DNA of 64,000 nucleotides from positions 43,115,649 through 43,179,648 of the forward strand of contig NC_087068.1 of NCBI RefSeq assembly GCF_963678635.1. Reading direction: 5' to 3'. Every line of letters begins with the position of its first letter. Position 1 is the stretch's first letter. Positions 1 through 10,437 of this stretch are shown here, one piece after another. The stretch is from Symsagittifera roscoffensis (Eukaryota > Xenacoelomorpha > Acoela > Convolutidae). Under the pieces are notes generated by a model. It ran no database searches, was not told where the DNA came from, and saw only the letters and a program-made list of their open reading frames with translations. Both the position numbers and the translations under genes were made by a program.

Positions 1-213
1 TCGAAAAGTATTGCTGTCCTGAGCTCAAATTTAAAAAATTATTTCAGTTGTGATTATTTTTTGTAAAGTTATGGGGGTTTAAAGATTGCCAAATTGGTCA
101 ATTTGAGAAAAATATCGCGCGATATATTTCAAGCTATTAATGCGTGAGCGGAGATTTAATCCGTCTAAGAAGTCGTTCCAAATTGAATTGAGGCAAGCTA
201 ATTGGTCTTACTG
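1..213 (+). repeat. Family H dispersed palindromic repeat, cut by window start
   Basis: This stretch matches the interior of the fuller copy at 55868-56396 (opposite strand). Shared landmarks are the GTCCTGAGCTCAAATTT block, the ATGGGGGTTTAAAGATTGCC block, the CGCGCGATATATTTC palindrome half near 116 and GGAGATTTAATCCG. The 5' part lies outside the window. It is non-coding. Confidence 0.6.
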
Positions 214-722
214 TTCCGACTGTCGACGATTTTCGAAGAAAGTGAGGAGTAAATATGCTCGGGGTGGTTTTTTCCGAACAGTTTTAAAAAACTCTGATCC
301 CTCGGGGTAGCCTGCCATGAGTATGTCTAAAACTGCTTATTTTATTATCTCGCACAACAAAATCTTTCCTACTTGAATTTGTGCAGTTAATTGGTTTTTT
401 TGTAAGTCAAATTATACACGACTCAAGTTGCAACATTTATTTTTTGATAAAATCAGCTTAAAACTCATTGTTTTGCCAAAATTCACGTTTACCAAAAACT
501 ATTAGAGACCAAATAAAGGGCAGTCGGATCAACCAAGGTTTTACCCTGATACGAGCATAGCCTGGTTAATGCCATACACGACTCAAATCTAAACACTTAA
601 GAAAAATATAATTAGACTAAGCTTCAGAGTTTGTCAATATTTCATTTAGTAAAAACTATTCGAGACCAATTAAAGGGCAGTCTGAACATTCAAGGCTTTT
701 CCCTGATACGAGCAGTCTTGTT
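214..722 (+). repeat. Family H copy, degenerate, with two 3' hairpin motifs
   Basis: It opens with TGTTCCGACTGTCGACG and AATATGCTCGGGGTGG, the 5' signature of the family. It ends in two copies of the 3' signature (around 508-546 and 673-722), GGGCAGTC...CCCTGATACGAGC. The hairpin stems are partly decayed. No coding potential is seen. The following 723-868 is unassigned AT-rich sequence. Confidence 0.5.
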
Positions 723-2936
723 AGTGTATTTGATTCTTTGCTATCTGCAGAATAAATCATTGTGTTCTTTACATAAGGTGAAGGGGGATGATTATCAAAA
801 ATAAAATAACAAAAATTTTGATATTTTTATATTGAAATTTCAGCTTTGTTCAATTTAAACTCTGCTCCGTCGACCTTAGAAAGCAGTCGGAACATTCAGG
901 GCTTCGATTTGATACGAGCAGTCTTGTTTTTTTTACTGATTTATTAAAGGGGTGTGAAAACTAGGCGATATCAACCATTTAGCGCTTAAAGTTTCGTGAA
1001 CTATTCTGGTTTCTAAGAAAGTGCGAAAAATTTATGCTTGGAGTGGTTTTTTTTTCAGTCAATTTTTGACTTTTTAGCCTAAAATTTTTGACGGAAGTTT
1101 TTTAAGATGTAAAATTTTATAGTGTTTTGAGCTCAAATTCAAAAAGATATTTTACTTGTGATCATTTTTTGTAAGACTATAGGGGTTTGAAATTTGCTAA
1201 TTTGTCCAATATGAAATAATTAGCGCACATTTTTTTGCGTTTTTTCTAAGACGCTTAAACGGTTTGATAATGCATTGCAAACTTATGTGAATCAAGTTAT
1301 TTGAAAGCAATAATAGGATACAAGACGTTAAGCACATTCCTATGTAGTTTGCAATAGCGTGAGAAGGAGGATTGGAAAAAAATGAAAAAAATACTTTGTT
1401 TTTAGATTAATGCTTTAGTTTTCAACCATCAAACTTTTAAAATGGCCTTAAAGTGCAGTCGGGACGTTCAAGGATTCGCTCTTATATACGAACAGTCTTA
1501 TTTTTGTGAAAGTTCGGACGTGGAAATTAATTTTTGTTTTAACGTATCAAAAAATTGATTTTCATTTTAACGGTAGCAAAAGTTAACGTTTTAGCGTAGG
1601 TTAACAATGCTAAAGAAATCTACTTTGGAACAATTTTGAATTAAATTCTTCATCGGTTTTCATTTTTTAGTTTGTTTTAAGTACCAACGGTTTTTCGAGC
1701 CAGGTTTTATGAGTCTTTGAAAAGCTTAATTTATGCTAGGTATACTTTAATTAGAGCAAACTAGCGTTAGCGTCAATTAATGACTCATCCTCAAAAATTA
1801 ACTTTTGCCGACTGGAAGCGCAACAGGGCAAGTTTTCACAGACAGTTTTCTGCTTTCGAGAACAACGACCTTGTATAACAATAGTTAATTTCACCTGAGA
1901 TGTGCAAATTTTGTCAAGTAATTAATCTCGGGATCATTTAAGTGCGTACTGAGTTGGTTCCAATTATACTGGGTTGGTTTCAGTTATACGACCCAAAAAG
2001 CATTCTTTCAGCAATTTTCAGCGCTTGATCAAGATGTTCGAATCTGATGGGTTGAAGTTTGAATCAGCGATAAAAAATCTAAGCGTGTTCAATGAAAACA
2101 GAAGCTCAATTAACAATTTGATGTTTCAGTCCATATAAAAAACCCGCTGAGTTTTTCTTCAATAGTGTTTTGATGTCAATTCTTAGAAGAATGATGACAG
2201 TCATTCATATATAAAAATACGTGTGTTTTAAAACAAACAAATATGACCATTTTGGTATAATGGTAGCTAGAAAACTCAAGATTTAAAGCAAGCTTACTCG
2301 AGTCTTAAAGCTTTAAAGCAAGCTTACAATAAGTCGAGAAATCTATCACACTGCACTTACCAATACACTCGTTTCTAGTGGATTCTCTAAATAAGATCTG
2401 AAGTTTTTCATTTCTCACATAAACTCAAAAATAACCCATTCACAAAATCTCCAGGCGTTATTTTAACATTTCACAACCTGTTTTAGATCTGAAAAATATC
2501 ACTTCAGTACTGAAATAGAACAATGACTAGATACGGGCATGTCGGGAAGGCTTATCGATAAAAAACACAAAACCGGACTAAAATATTTCACACATTTTTT
2601 TTTCAAACGTTTGATAGGGAAATCGGAACACCCACAACTATGTCATGATGCGAGAAGTCCTGTTTAGACTTTTGAAACCTGCATGTTCTAGCTCAAAATC
2701 TTTGTTTGGTTCGTGCATGGCACAACTTGACCTAACCCTAAGTTAGACCCAGCTATGTTTTTTCCTGATAAGTTTCAATTTCTACCACAGATTATTCTTT
2801 TCGAAAATAGTGAAGTTGGTTTTTTTTTTCATTGATACCAATGTTCTAAAAGTTTATTTATTTGGATCTCGCTACCTAGATTTTCGAAGGACCGGCCGTC
2901 ACGCCCAACACTATTTTAACCTGACGATCTGGGGCA

Positions 2937-3052
2937 GTACAACAGTGCGGAGCAGTACAACAGTGCCGAAATACAACAGTGCCGAAAAACAATTAGTTCA
3001 ACAGTGCCGAAAACGAAAATTTTTTACAACAGTGCCAAAATTTGAACAAAAT
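2937..3052 (+). repeat. Short tandem array of CAACAGTGCCGAA
   Basis: Five or six imperfect copies of the motif ACAACAGTGCCGAA are spaced 15-30 bases apart. The same array is in unit 2 (about 13058-13165). The inverse motif TTTCGGCACTGTTG sits at about 10438-10475 and 13374-13412. Together they look like the two ends of a 300-400-bp inverted-end element. Confidence 0.6.
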
Positions 3053-3250
3053 TGAACCTATTAATTGCGGCAAACAAAAATCAAACGACGATCAATTACA
3101 TATTTAAGTGACACTTCGTTTTGGCGATAAAGTATGTTTTTATTTGCAGTTGCAGATATTTTGGCTCTATAATTGAAGTTATTTTCTTTGTTAATTAGCG
3201 TCAGTTTTTTTAGCTCTCTAAAAAATGCGGTTAAATTATTCTGAAAATAT

Positions 3251-3255
3251 CCCGC
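3251..3255. other. Target-site duplication of retrotransposon A (left)
   Basis: CCCGC lies immediately before the left LTR and is repeated immediately after the right LTR at 10433-10437. Confidence 0.85.
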
Positions 3256-3513
3256 TGTGATATGCGTTGCGATATCAGTTGAAAACAAGTTGTAATTCAA
3301 TACTTTATTTTTACTATTGAATTTAGGTTTTCTTATTCTTTTGTTTTGTTGTTGTACTGAGAGTTAGATCAATGTTACGAACTCTGATCTCTCGCTTAAT
3401 ATCAGTGTCATCACTCACGTATGACCTTGAGCATACCATACAGTAATGATTAAGCACCAAAGGTTAGCTGTACATACGTATATAAATACTGCTACTGCAG
3501 TAGCGGTATGACA
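3256..3513 (-). repeat. Retrotransposon A left LTR (3' LTR of the element)
   Basis: 258 bp, TGTGATAT...TATGACA. It is identical to 10175-10432 except for one base. TTTATT at 3304-3309 reads AATAAA on the element strand and is the likely polyadenylation signal. Confidence 0.93.
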
Positions 3514-3528
3514 CACCCCCCTCGGTGG
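3514..3528 (-). other. Polypurine tract of retrotransposon A
   Basis: On the minus strand this reads CCACCGAGGGGGGTG directly before the LTR, the expected place and composition for the plus-strand primer. Confidence 0.7.
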
Positions 3529-3637
3529 AAGAAATAAATTATACAACATAAGTAGGATAATTTATTTAAAAAGAGTTCAATATACTCAGTTCAAAGAAAG
3601 TCTCTTGGTTAATTGACGATTTTAGATTATGGACTTT

Positions 3638-5377
3638 TCAGTTTTCTTCCAGCTCTATTTCCCAACTCGGGTTCCAATCGACTCCCTCGTCTAGTGTAGC
3701 GTATCCGAATTTTCGCATGAACAGATGTCTTTCGAGTCGTCGCACTTTTGATTCCATTGGTTTGTCGTTACGATCTTTGAAATCTCTCAGTTGATTTCTG
3801 TATTCTTTAAGTGCCTCCTTTAAAAGACCTCTCCCTGTGAGATTTTCTGATATTTCTTTAATTGAGTGCTTTATCGGATCTCCGAATCGTTTAGGTTCTT
3901 TGTTTTTCTCTTGTCTGGAGCTTCGTCTAATACCTGACTCTTCCGTACTTGATTCGTCCGAAAATCCTTGTGGTGGTTCGAAATTTGTGTCCATTTCCGA
4001 ACTTTGTTGTGGATTTCCTCGAAATTCGTCTGCAACTCGCTGTACTCCTCTTTTTAACAATTGGTCCGCGTACTTCTCCCATTCGGATGGTGCTAAATTG
4101 CGATTGTGAAATGTGTCGACTATGTCTTCTAAAGGAGTGTGCGAGTCAATGCATTTCAATTTCGGCCGCTGTTTAGCCTTTGGCGTAGAACTGGACTGAG
4201 TTTTGGTGTCTACTCTTTCCGGCTTAGATGTCGATTGCTCCTGTTCCACGTTGGCTGCAGTCGCAGTTTGGCTTGTCCCCTGTTGCTGCTTGTTTCGGCC
4301 TTTCTTTTCCTTTCCGCTCTTCTCCGGCTTGTTTGTGTTATTTTCCTCCATAGTTGATTTTGGGCCCGCCAAATTGGGTTTTGCTCTTTTGACAGCCAGA
4401 TTCAGACCTCCCCCGGCTTCTGTGTCCTTAGAAGTAACTATTGTTTGGCTTTTCTGAAAACGCTCTGTGGGATTCATTGCATCTGCGATTTCCATTTCTC
4501 CTTGAAGTTCGTCTTCTGATCCCAGCTCCTCGAGTAATTCTGGAGAACTGATTCTCTTAAACTTTTTTGTAGGTTCCAACGATGGACTTTTACTCGTGCT
4601 CTGATTTTCTTGTGTCAGTACCGTTTTCGATTGTGCTATATCCGATTTCCTATAAATCGAACCGGCCGATGTCTTAATTGTTGAGTCCATTTCTGAAGCG
4701 ATTTTCCTTTTTAGTGGTCTGGTTAAAGCTTGTCCGCTTTTCCTTAGTGGGTCCTTTCGGAGTATTGTCTTGGGTGGTGATTTACATTGATTTTCTACTT
4801 TGTCCTCCACAAATCCTTTCTCCCAAGAGTAGATCATTTCCTTTCGAAGGTCGGGATTGAGTAGCCCTGTCTCGTCCACTAATTTCCTGATATCGTTTTT
4901 AGCCGCGTCCCTTTTTTCGTTGTTCCAACGGGCGTTCGCCTCCAACAATTCCTTTAGAGCTTTGGCCCTTTCTTTGTCTCTGTCCGATGTTAACTGCTGC
5001 TTGTGCAGTGGGCTTGTATCTCTGCTAAGTTGTCCCTTGCGCACTATTTTGAGATTCTCTCTCGACTGGTCAATTCTCCGTTTCAGTTGGGAGGCCGTCA
5101 GTGCTGAGCGTTCCAAGTGTTGTTTGTCTAAATAATCAGAATTGTTTAAAAACCTATCCCTCACAATTTTAAATTCTGTTTTTGGTAGTCTGCCGAAATG
5201 TGCTTGAAACGGGGATACTTGAATTGTTTTCTGCTTGTTCCACCGTAAATCTCTCATTATAGTGCTGAGACATAATTTGATTGATTTATTATTTTCTTCG
5301 AGCATCATCACTCCCAGTCTTCTTTTTATAGTTTGGATTGTACGTTCGACCAAACCACAACCTCTGTGGTCCCCCAC
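3638..5377 (-). pseudogene. Retrotransposon A integrase, C-terminal part and long disordered tail
   Basis: This 579-codon open frame begins within the integrase catalytic core. Its first residues, GDHRGCGLVERT, contain the catalytic Glu and align with [12 protein letters not shown] of element B. The remainder is a basic, Ser/Lys/Glu-rich low-complexity tail. It includes GSIYRKSDIAQ and RRSSRQEKNKEPKRFGDP, both of which have counterparts in element B, so the tail is part of the protein. The frame differs from that of the upstream integrase half (5289-6635), which it overlaps by 89 bases. The initiator Met is therefore only the first Met in an open frame, not a real start. I infer a non-functional integrase unless frameshifting occurs. 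Confidence 0.85.
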
Positions 5378-6635
5378 CGGGCAAAATTTTTGCTCGATAT
5401 TGAGTTCCGAACAGAATTTTTAGCGTTTTCCCCTTAAAGCCTGAAAATTGGTCCGAACGAATTGATTCAGGGACTCCATGTGTGTCGATATATGATCTCA
5501 AGAATTTTACTGTGCACTTTCCACTTGTGGATTTCGTAACCTTCACTGATGGGAATTTTGAGAATCGATCTATAGCTACTAAAAGGTAGATTTTTTTTCC
5601 TTTTTGATTTTCTATAGGCCCCGCGTAGTCTAACTGAACCTCCTGTCCCGGCTGCGTGAGCAGTGGCAGTGGTTTTGACGAATTTTTTGAAATAAGGTAT
5701 TTTACATTCTTACCATATCTGGTACAGCTACGGCACTCCTCTGCCAAATTCACGATGTCCTTATTCATATGAGGCCACCACAGATATTGCGCTGCTCCCA
5801 ACATAGCCTCCTGGCCTGGATGCCCTCGATGTATTCGTTTCAGGACAGCTTGTCTTAGTTGTACTGGAACTGCTAGCCGGTTATTCACCAAGATGCAGTC
5901 GTCCTGAACTGCCATCTGTGACCACAACGGATTTGTATAAGGTCCCATCAATTCAAATCCTTGTTTGTCCCCTCTTTCGATCACTCGTCTGAGGCGGTCC
6001 ATCCACGTGTCTTCTGTGGTCAATTCTGCTAGTAAACTTTTGTCGAACAGTTTTGCTAGATTGTCCAAGGTCTCTACTTGTTGCTGCTTTTGCAGTTTCG
6101 CTTTTCCCAGTCCCTTTGGCGGTTCTATTGAGCACACTTCCTCTTCACTCTCCGCCTCTTCTGTGGTTGTCAGGTCCATCTCTATTACTTGCACCTCACT
6201 GAGTTTCCGTTCCGCCGATGCGATCGGTTTAGTCACTGCTGAACTTGATTTGTGTTCCGAGCTGTCACTGACTTCTTGGGTGTGTGCCACCAATTCTCTT
6301 TTTTCCTGAACATTGTCTTCTCCGCCTATTAGCTGCCAGAATGAGAGTAGTCTTTGATCCGCTTCTCTTTGTTGATCCGGTTCCAGCTGCCATTTCACCC
6401 GTGATGCATGTCGTGTTTCACTGTCGGAGCTATCTCTGTTTTTCCGGCCCCCTCGAATTATTTTTCTTGTACGCTGAACTGTCTCTGTGATCTCCTCCTC
6501 TTCCGAAAGTTCATTTGTGTTGGATAGTGAGCGGTTCCACTTTGGGTCCATTAGACTCTCCTCGCGCTCCTCATACCGCCATTCTTGTGGTGAGCTCGAC
6601 CACCAGTCGTATGATCTGTTTCCGTTTCCTGACAT
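5289..6635 (-). pseudogene. Retrotransposon A integrase, N-terminal part
   Basis: 448 codons. An acidic leader is followed by the HHCC zinc finger (HRGHPGQ ... CRSC) and the first two catalytic Asp positions of the DDE core (VQLDYAGP and IRSDQFSG). After about residue 395 the frame runs into unrelated sequence and stops, while the homologous continuation, including the catalytic Glu, is in another frame (3638-5377). The break lies at roughly 5380-5440. The ORF starts 384 bases after the RNase H stop, so integrase is separate from pol in this element, as it is in element B where one stop divides them. Confidence 0.88.
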
Positions 6636-7018
6636 CTCGATCTTTGAGTCTGTTTTTTTTTAATTTCCGGTACTGGTTGTTTTATGATTTTGAATTTATT
6701 TAAGACTGACTGTTTGTTGGGTTGATTTGACGAAAAAGTGATTTGCTTATGTTGAACTGTTGTGTTTTGCTGTTTTTGCAGTCGTGAAAACTGTTTTCTC
6801 TCGTTCCGGTCGAGCTTTGTTCGGTTTTGACCGTTTTGGTTGCTTTAGCAACCATTACTTGATGACTGTTTCTTAGCATTCCTTCTAGAACATTCTAGAA
6901 CGTTTTCGTTCCGGTTGAGCGACCCAATTTCTTTAAGCCTACTGTTCCAGCAGTCGAACGCCTCATGAAAGGAGTTTATTGTCGCTACTACAAACTTTTC
7001 GTCTAATTCTGATTCGGG

Positions 7019-9496
7019 TCAGGGATCATTGAATGGATCACGCGATAAATAATCAACTATGCCCATGTCCCTCCCCGGAATGTGAACTATTTTGAACTGA
7101 TATGACAGTAACCGGTCAACCCACCGGGTTAAACGTGATTGATAGGTCTTGTTTGATTTGTTGACATCCAATGCTGTTGTAAGCGCTTTATGGTCAGTTG
7201 CAATGATAAATGTTGTCCCCAGGAGGTAGTGTTTATATCTATCTACTGCCCAAACAACTGCCAATAATTCCAATTTATTTCTTGAATATTTTTTTTCTTG
7301 GGCATTTAGGTATCGGGATGCGAATGAAATTGGGACCCACAGGCCTTCGTCATTTTGTTGTTCTAAAGTAGCCCCTAACCCATCATGGCTAGCATCGCAT
7401 TTAACTCGTGTTTCTCGAGTCGCATCGTAATAATGTACTTTTGCTATACCTGCCACAGCTGCTTTTATAGCATTAAACACTACGGTGTGTTCCTCCCCCC
7501 GCTCAAATTTTTTCACCGGGAGCTTCATGTTTTTTAACTTTTTCTTTTGATTCTCTTCTTTTAGAAGTGGTCTTAATTTTTCAGTCAGACTTGCTGCGTT
7601 GGGTATAAATTTAGCTAAGTGATTTATGCTTCCCAGGAATGACCTTAGCTGTTTAAGTGATTTCGGCGGGTTTAAATTTACTACTGCTTCCGTTTTAGTA
7701 ATTTTTGTTTTAACTCCTGCCTCTGAGAGATGATGACCCAACCAATTCACTTCTTGTTTGAAAAATTTGCATTTTGATAGTTTCAACGCCAAATTTTCCG
7801 CATCCAATTTTTTTAATACTGCTTCTATCAAATTTGCATGTTCAATTTCGCTTCCCTTTGACACAATAAGTATGTCATCCAGAAAACAAAACGTGTTTTT
7901 AGCGTGGTTGATGGTTCTGTCCATAGCCTTTTGAAATTCAGCTGGCATATCTGCTAAACCATAGAACCCTGTCAAGAATCTGTATGTTCCAGTTGCTTTT
8001 CCACCAACAATGTTGAAGTTGCATTGTCTAGCTGTATCTGCAGCCAATTTTAATTGACTGTACGCATATTTCAAATCTAACACCGAAAAATATAGCGTAC
8101 CCCTTTTGTTTTCAGTTACAATCTGGCTTACCCCATCAATGAGTTCATCTACATTTGGCATTTGGTATTTGTTTTTGAACAATTGTCTATTGATTGGTTT
8201 TGCATCCATTGCCAATTTTTTTGAATCGTCCTTCTTTACTGTTATCACAATCGGAGCGATAAAGCAATCACTTGTACATTTATCAAGTTTTGATATATGA
8301 CCTTCTGTCAACAACTTCTCGATTTCTTTTTCGACTTTATCTTGTATGTGAATTGGGATTCTTCTCCCCTTTCCTTGGATCGGACATAATGGATATTTAA
8401 ATTTTGAACTGACAATGTGATTTTTCGAAATGCCTTGTCTTTCAAATAGGTTTTTAAGTTGAGTGAAAAATTTTTGTTTCCAACCTTCTGACTGCTCGCA
8501 CATGAGCACGTCAAACCTGGTGAGTTCCTTGGGCGCTGGTTTTTGTGTAGTCACTATTCCCACTTGTCCTTGCAGATCTAGTCCCATGATACATCTAGTT
8601 TTTCGTTCTGATACCAGAAAGGTGGCGCCCTTTACTTCCCAGCCCGCTGACCTCAGATTGGTTTTTAAGGCTCCCAGTATACTGATCGGTTGTTTGTTGT
8701 AGTCCACGAATTTGGTTTGTAAATTCAGTTTATCGGACGGTATGAATATTACTTTGTTTGATTTATCCATAATTTCCTTTGTTGTCGCCCAGTTGAGAAA
8801 TGAAACTGGACTTCCAGTGTCCACTGTTAATTGAATTATCTGGTTATCTATTCGTACCATGGCCTTTAGTGATTTTACACGATTCAATGTTGGATCGCGG
8901 ATCGAATCTATTTTCTGAACTCGCACCATTTTTCCGTTTGGTTTATCCTTCATTTCGTTGATTCGGTCTTTCACATATTTTGAAACTCTCTCGTTTTCCG
9001 GTTGATAGGTTTGTATCGACATAACTTCAAATTCGCTACATGACCCAACACCTTCACTTATCTGATCGCATTCCTCTACCGATCCTTCCGAGTCTTCTGC
9101 AACTTCACTTACTTGTTGGGATCTGCACATTTTAGCGAAATGATTGGGTTTGCCACAGTGTTTACAGGTTTTCCCCATCGCTGGACAATTTTTCAGGTGT
9201 CCCTGTTCAAACGTCCTTCCACATCTATTACATGGTTTTGTTTTCGTGTTTTGATTCTTGTTATTGTTTTGTATTTTATTCGATTCCCTTCTGTTTGGAG
9301 TTTTGTTTGTCCCCGCCAAATTTCTAACTGCCATTACAGGTTCTTGTTTTATTCTCACACCCGAGATGTAATTGTTACTTGATCCCCCTGTAGCCGCAGC
9401 ATTAGTCTTTTGAAACGCCATTGTGGTTAACTTGCTATGTTCGAATTTTATAGCCCTTTTCAGAACCTCCTCCGGGTCTAGAGTCTCGAATGCCAA
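7019..9496 (-). CDS. pol: Retrotransposon A Gag nucleocapsid-protease-RT-RNase H frame
   Basis: 825 codons. Two zinc knuckles lie at residues 89-124; the second is CKHCGKPNHFAKMC, a canonical CX2CX4HX4C. The aspartic protease motif VDTGSPVSF is at about 225. RT covers about 375-590, with FLDD at 538-541 in place of YVDD/YLDD. RNase H follows from about 698 (KCDASHDGLGA, ELLAVVWAV, ATDHKAL) and the frame ends shortly after DYLSRDP. The zinc knuckles belong to Gag. The frame change upstream therefore falls inside Gag rather than at the Gag/Pol border, which suggests a lesion. The Met at 9496 is a nominal start only. The frame itself is free of stops. Confidence 0.93.
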   Translation of the reverse strand: MAFETLDPEEVLKRAIKFEHSKLTTMAFQKTNAAATGGSSNNYISGVRIKQEPVMAVRNLAGTNKTPNRRESNKIQNNNKNQNTKTKPCNRCGRTFEQGHLKNCPAMGKTCKHCGKPNHFAKMCRSQQVSEVAEDSEGSVEECDQISEGVGSCSEFEVMSIQTYQPENERVSKYVKDRINEMKDKPNGKMVRVQKIDSIRDPTLNRVKSLKAMVRIDNQIIQLTVDTGSPVSFLNWATTKEIMDKSNKVIFIPSDKLNLQTKFVDYNKQPISILGALKTNLRSAGWEVKGATFLVSERKTRCIMGLDLQGQVGIVTTQKPAPKELTRFDVLMCEQSEGWKQKFFTQLKNLFERQGISKNHIVSSKFKYPLCPIQGKGRRIPIHIQDKVEKEIEKLLTEGHISKLDKCTSDCFIAPIVITVKKDDSKKLAMDAKPINRQLFKNKYQMPNVDELIDGVSQIVTENKRGTLYFSVLDLKYAYSQLKLAADTARQCNFNIVGGKATGTYRFLTGFYGLADMPAEFQKAMDRTINHAKNTFCFLDDILIVSKGSEIEHANLIEAVLKKLDAENLALKLSKCKFFKQEVNWLGHHLSEAGVKTKITKTEAVVNLNPPKSLKQLRSFLGSINHLAKFIPNAASLTEKLRPLLKEENQKKKLKNMKLPVKKFERGEEHTVVFNAIKAAVAGIAKVHYYDATRETRVKCDASHDGLGATLEQQNDEGLWVPISFASRYLNAQEKKYSRNKLELLAVVWAVDRYKHYLLGTTFIIATDHKALTTALDVNKSNKTYQSRLTRWVDRLLSYQFKIVHIPGRDMGIVDYLSRDPFNDP

Positions 9497-10175
9497 CGTG
9501 AAATGAACAGGTCAACGATTTTGAAATGAACAGGTCTCGGACTATTTCATTTTCCAATGTTCCCAGTTCTGATCGGGCTGCTTGTGCAGTTAGCGCTGCG
9601 TGAAATGATTCCAGAGATTCTCCCGATTCTTGCGTTCTCGTAAATAACTTGTATCTTTCGTATGTTACACATTTTACCTTTTGAAAAGAGACTTCTGCCA
9701 AATCTGTTATTTCCTTGAACGTCATTTTCGATATTTCAGCATGCGGGTTCTTTTGCAGGAATCTTTTCTTTCCCTCTGTACCCAAAGACAAAAATAATCT
9801 GGACACCAATTTCTTTTGTACTTCGTTGTAGAAGACATTGTGTCCGACTCGTGGTCCTCTTGTCCTTCTCTCTTCGTTCTCCAATACTACTCTATCCATT
9901 GCTAGCTTATCTCTAAGAATCCTAGCGTTCCTCGCATCTTCATTCTCCCCGTCTCTGGGTGTTTCAGGGCGTGGTGGTGGTTCCTCTAATATGTCTTTTG
10001 GTTCTTCCAAAATAATCTCTGGGTTCACATTTTCTTTAACCGTAACCGCCATGAGAAATTGTTCGAACCAGATTTTGAATTGCCACGGAGGGTCTAGATT
10101 CGCTGACGCCCAAAATACCGGAATTCCCATGTCCGTTCTGTTGTCTTGAGCTGCGAATCCTGCTGGCTGCGCCAT
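9435..10175 (-). CDS. gag: Retrotransposon A Gag, N-terminal (matrix/capsid) part
   Basis: 246 codons starting MAQPAGFAAQD. It aligns with the N-terminus of element B (GIP.FW, DPP..W, VKEN/AKEN; then NEGKKRF/NEGKRIF-type and FERHKL/YERYKL blocks). The ATG uses the last base of the LTR as its A and the first two bases of the primer binding site as TG. The last 26 or so codons are off-frame: the homologous ETLDPEEVL continues in the 7019-9496 frame. Two copies of the same 15 bases (9499-9513 and 9522-9536), offset by 23, sit exactly at the frame change. Confidence 0.88.
   Translation of the reverse strand: MAQPAGFAAQDNRTDMGIPVFWASANLDPPWQFKIWFEQFLMAVTVKENVNPEIILEEPKDILEEPPPRPETPRDGENEDARNARILRDKLAMDRVVLENEERRTRGPRVGHNVFYNEVQKKLVSRLFLSLGTEGKKRFLQKNPHAEISKMTFKEITDLAEVSFQKVKCVTYERYKLFTRTQESGESLESFHAALTAQAARSELGTLENEIVRDLFISKSLTCSFHVGIRDSRPGGGSEKGYKIRT
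10165..10174 (-). other. Primer binding site of retrotransposon A (tRNA-Ser-like)
   Basis: Directly after the LTR the minus strand reads TGGCGCAGCC, whose complement ends in ...GCGCCA as a tRNA 3' end must. The ten bases fit the acceptor end of tRNA-Ser as I recall it from insects. The Gag start codon overlaps it. Confidence 0.65.
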
Positions 10176-10432
10176 GTGATATGCGTTGCGATATCAGTTG
10201 AAAACAAGTTGTAATTCAATACTTTATTTTTACTATTGAATTTAGGTTTTCTTATTCTTTTGTTTTGTTGTTGTACTGAGAGTTAGATCAATGTTACGAA
10301 CTCTGATCTCTCGCTTAATCTCAGTGTCATCACTCACGTATGACCTTGAGCATACCATACAGTAATGATTAAGCACCAAAGGTTAGCTGTACATACGTAT
10401 ATAAATACTGCTACTGCAGTAGCGGTATGACA
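10175..10432 (-). repeat. Retrotransposon A right LTR (5' LTR of the element)
   Basis: 258 bp with the same TG...CA ends as 3256-3513 and one mismatch. It is followed by CCCGC at 10433-10437. Confidence 0.93.
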
Positions 10433-10437
10433 CCCGC
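10433..10437. other. Target-site duplication of retrotransposon A (right)
   Basis: CCCGC, identical to 3251-3255. Confidence 0.85.

Larger units (their letters stand above)
869..3255 (+). repeat. Tandem block unit 1, left part (split by retrotransposon A)
   Basis: This sequence, continued at 10438-10703 after removal of retrotransposon A, is repeated as unit 2 (10704-13639) and partly as unit 3 (13640-14245). The unit opens with the family-H 3' motif and a family-H-like interior (about 877-1260), then a long non-coding stretch. The match from 1440 onward to 11240 onward is visibly tighter than the match of the first 400 bases. No gene is recognised in it. Confidence 0.75.
3256..10432 (-). 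mobile_element. LTR retrotransposon A, Ty3/gypsy type, full length but frame-broken
   Basis: A 7177-bp element bounded by 258-bp LTRs (TG...CA) and a 5-bp duplication CCCGC. On the minus strand the order is LTR, primer binding site, Gag, CCHC knuckles, aspartic protease, RT, RNase H, integrase, long tail, polypurine tract, LTR. That order is the Ty3/gypsy one. No envelope gene is seen. The LTRs differ at one position (A in the left, C in the right copy of CTTAATMTCAGTG), so the insertion is young. Despite that the coding part is broken: Gag has a frame change, there is a 384-bp gap before integrase, and integrase has a frame change between its second Asp and its Glu. It sits inside a repeat whose empty version is visible near 13370. 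Confidence 0.95.

Noticed and set aside
4139-4457. Plus-strand frames across retrotransposon A
   Set aside because: Antisense shadows of the integrase tail.
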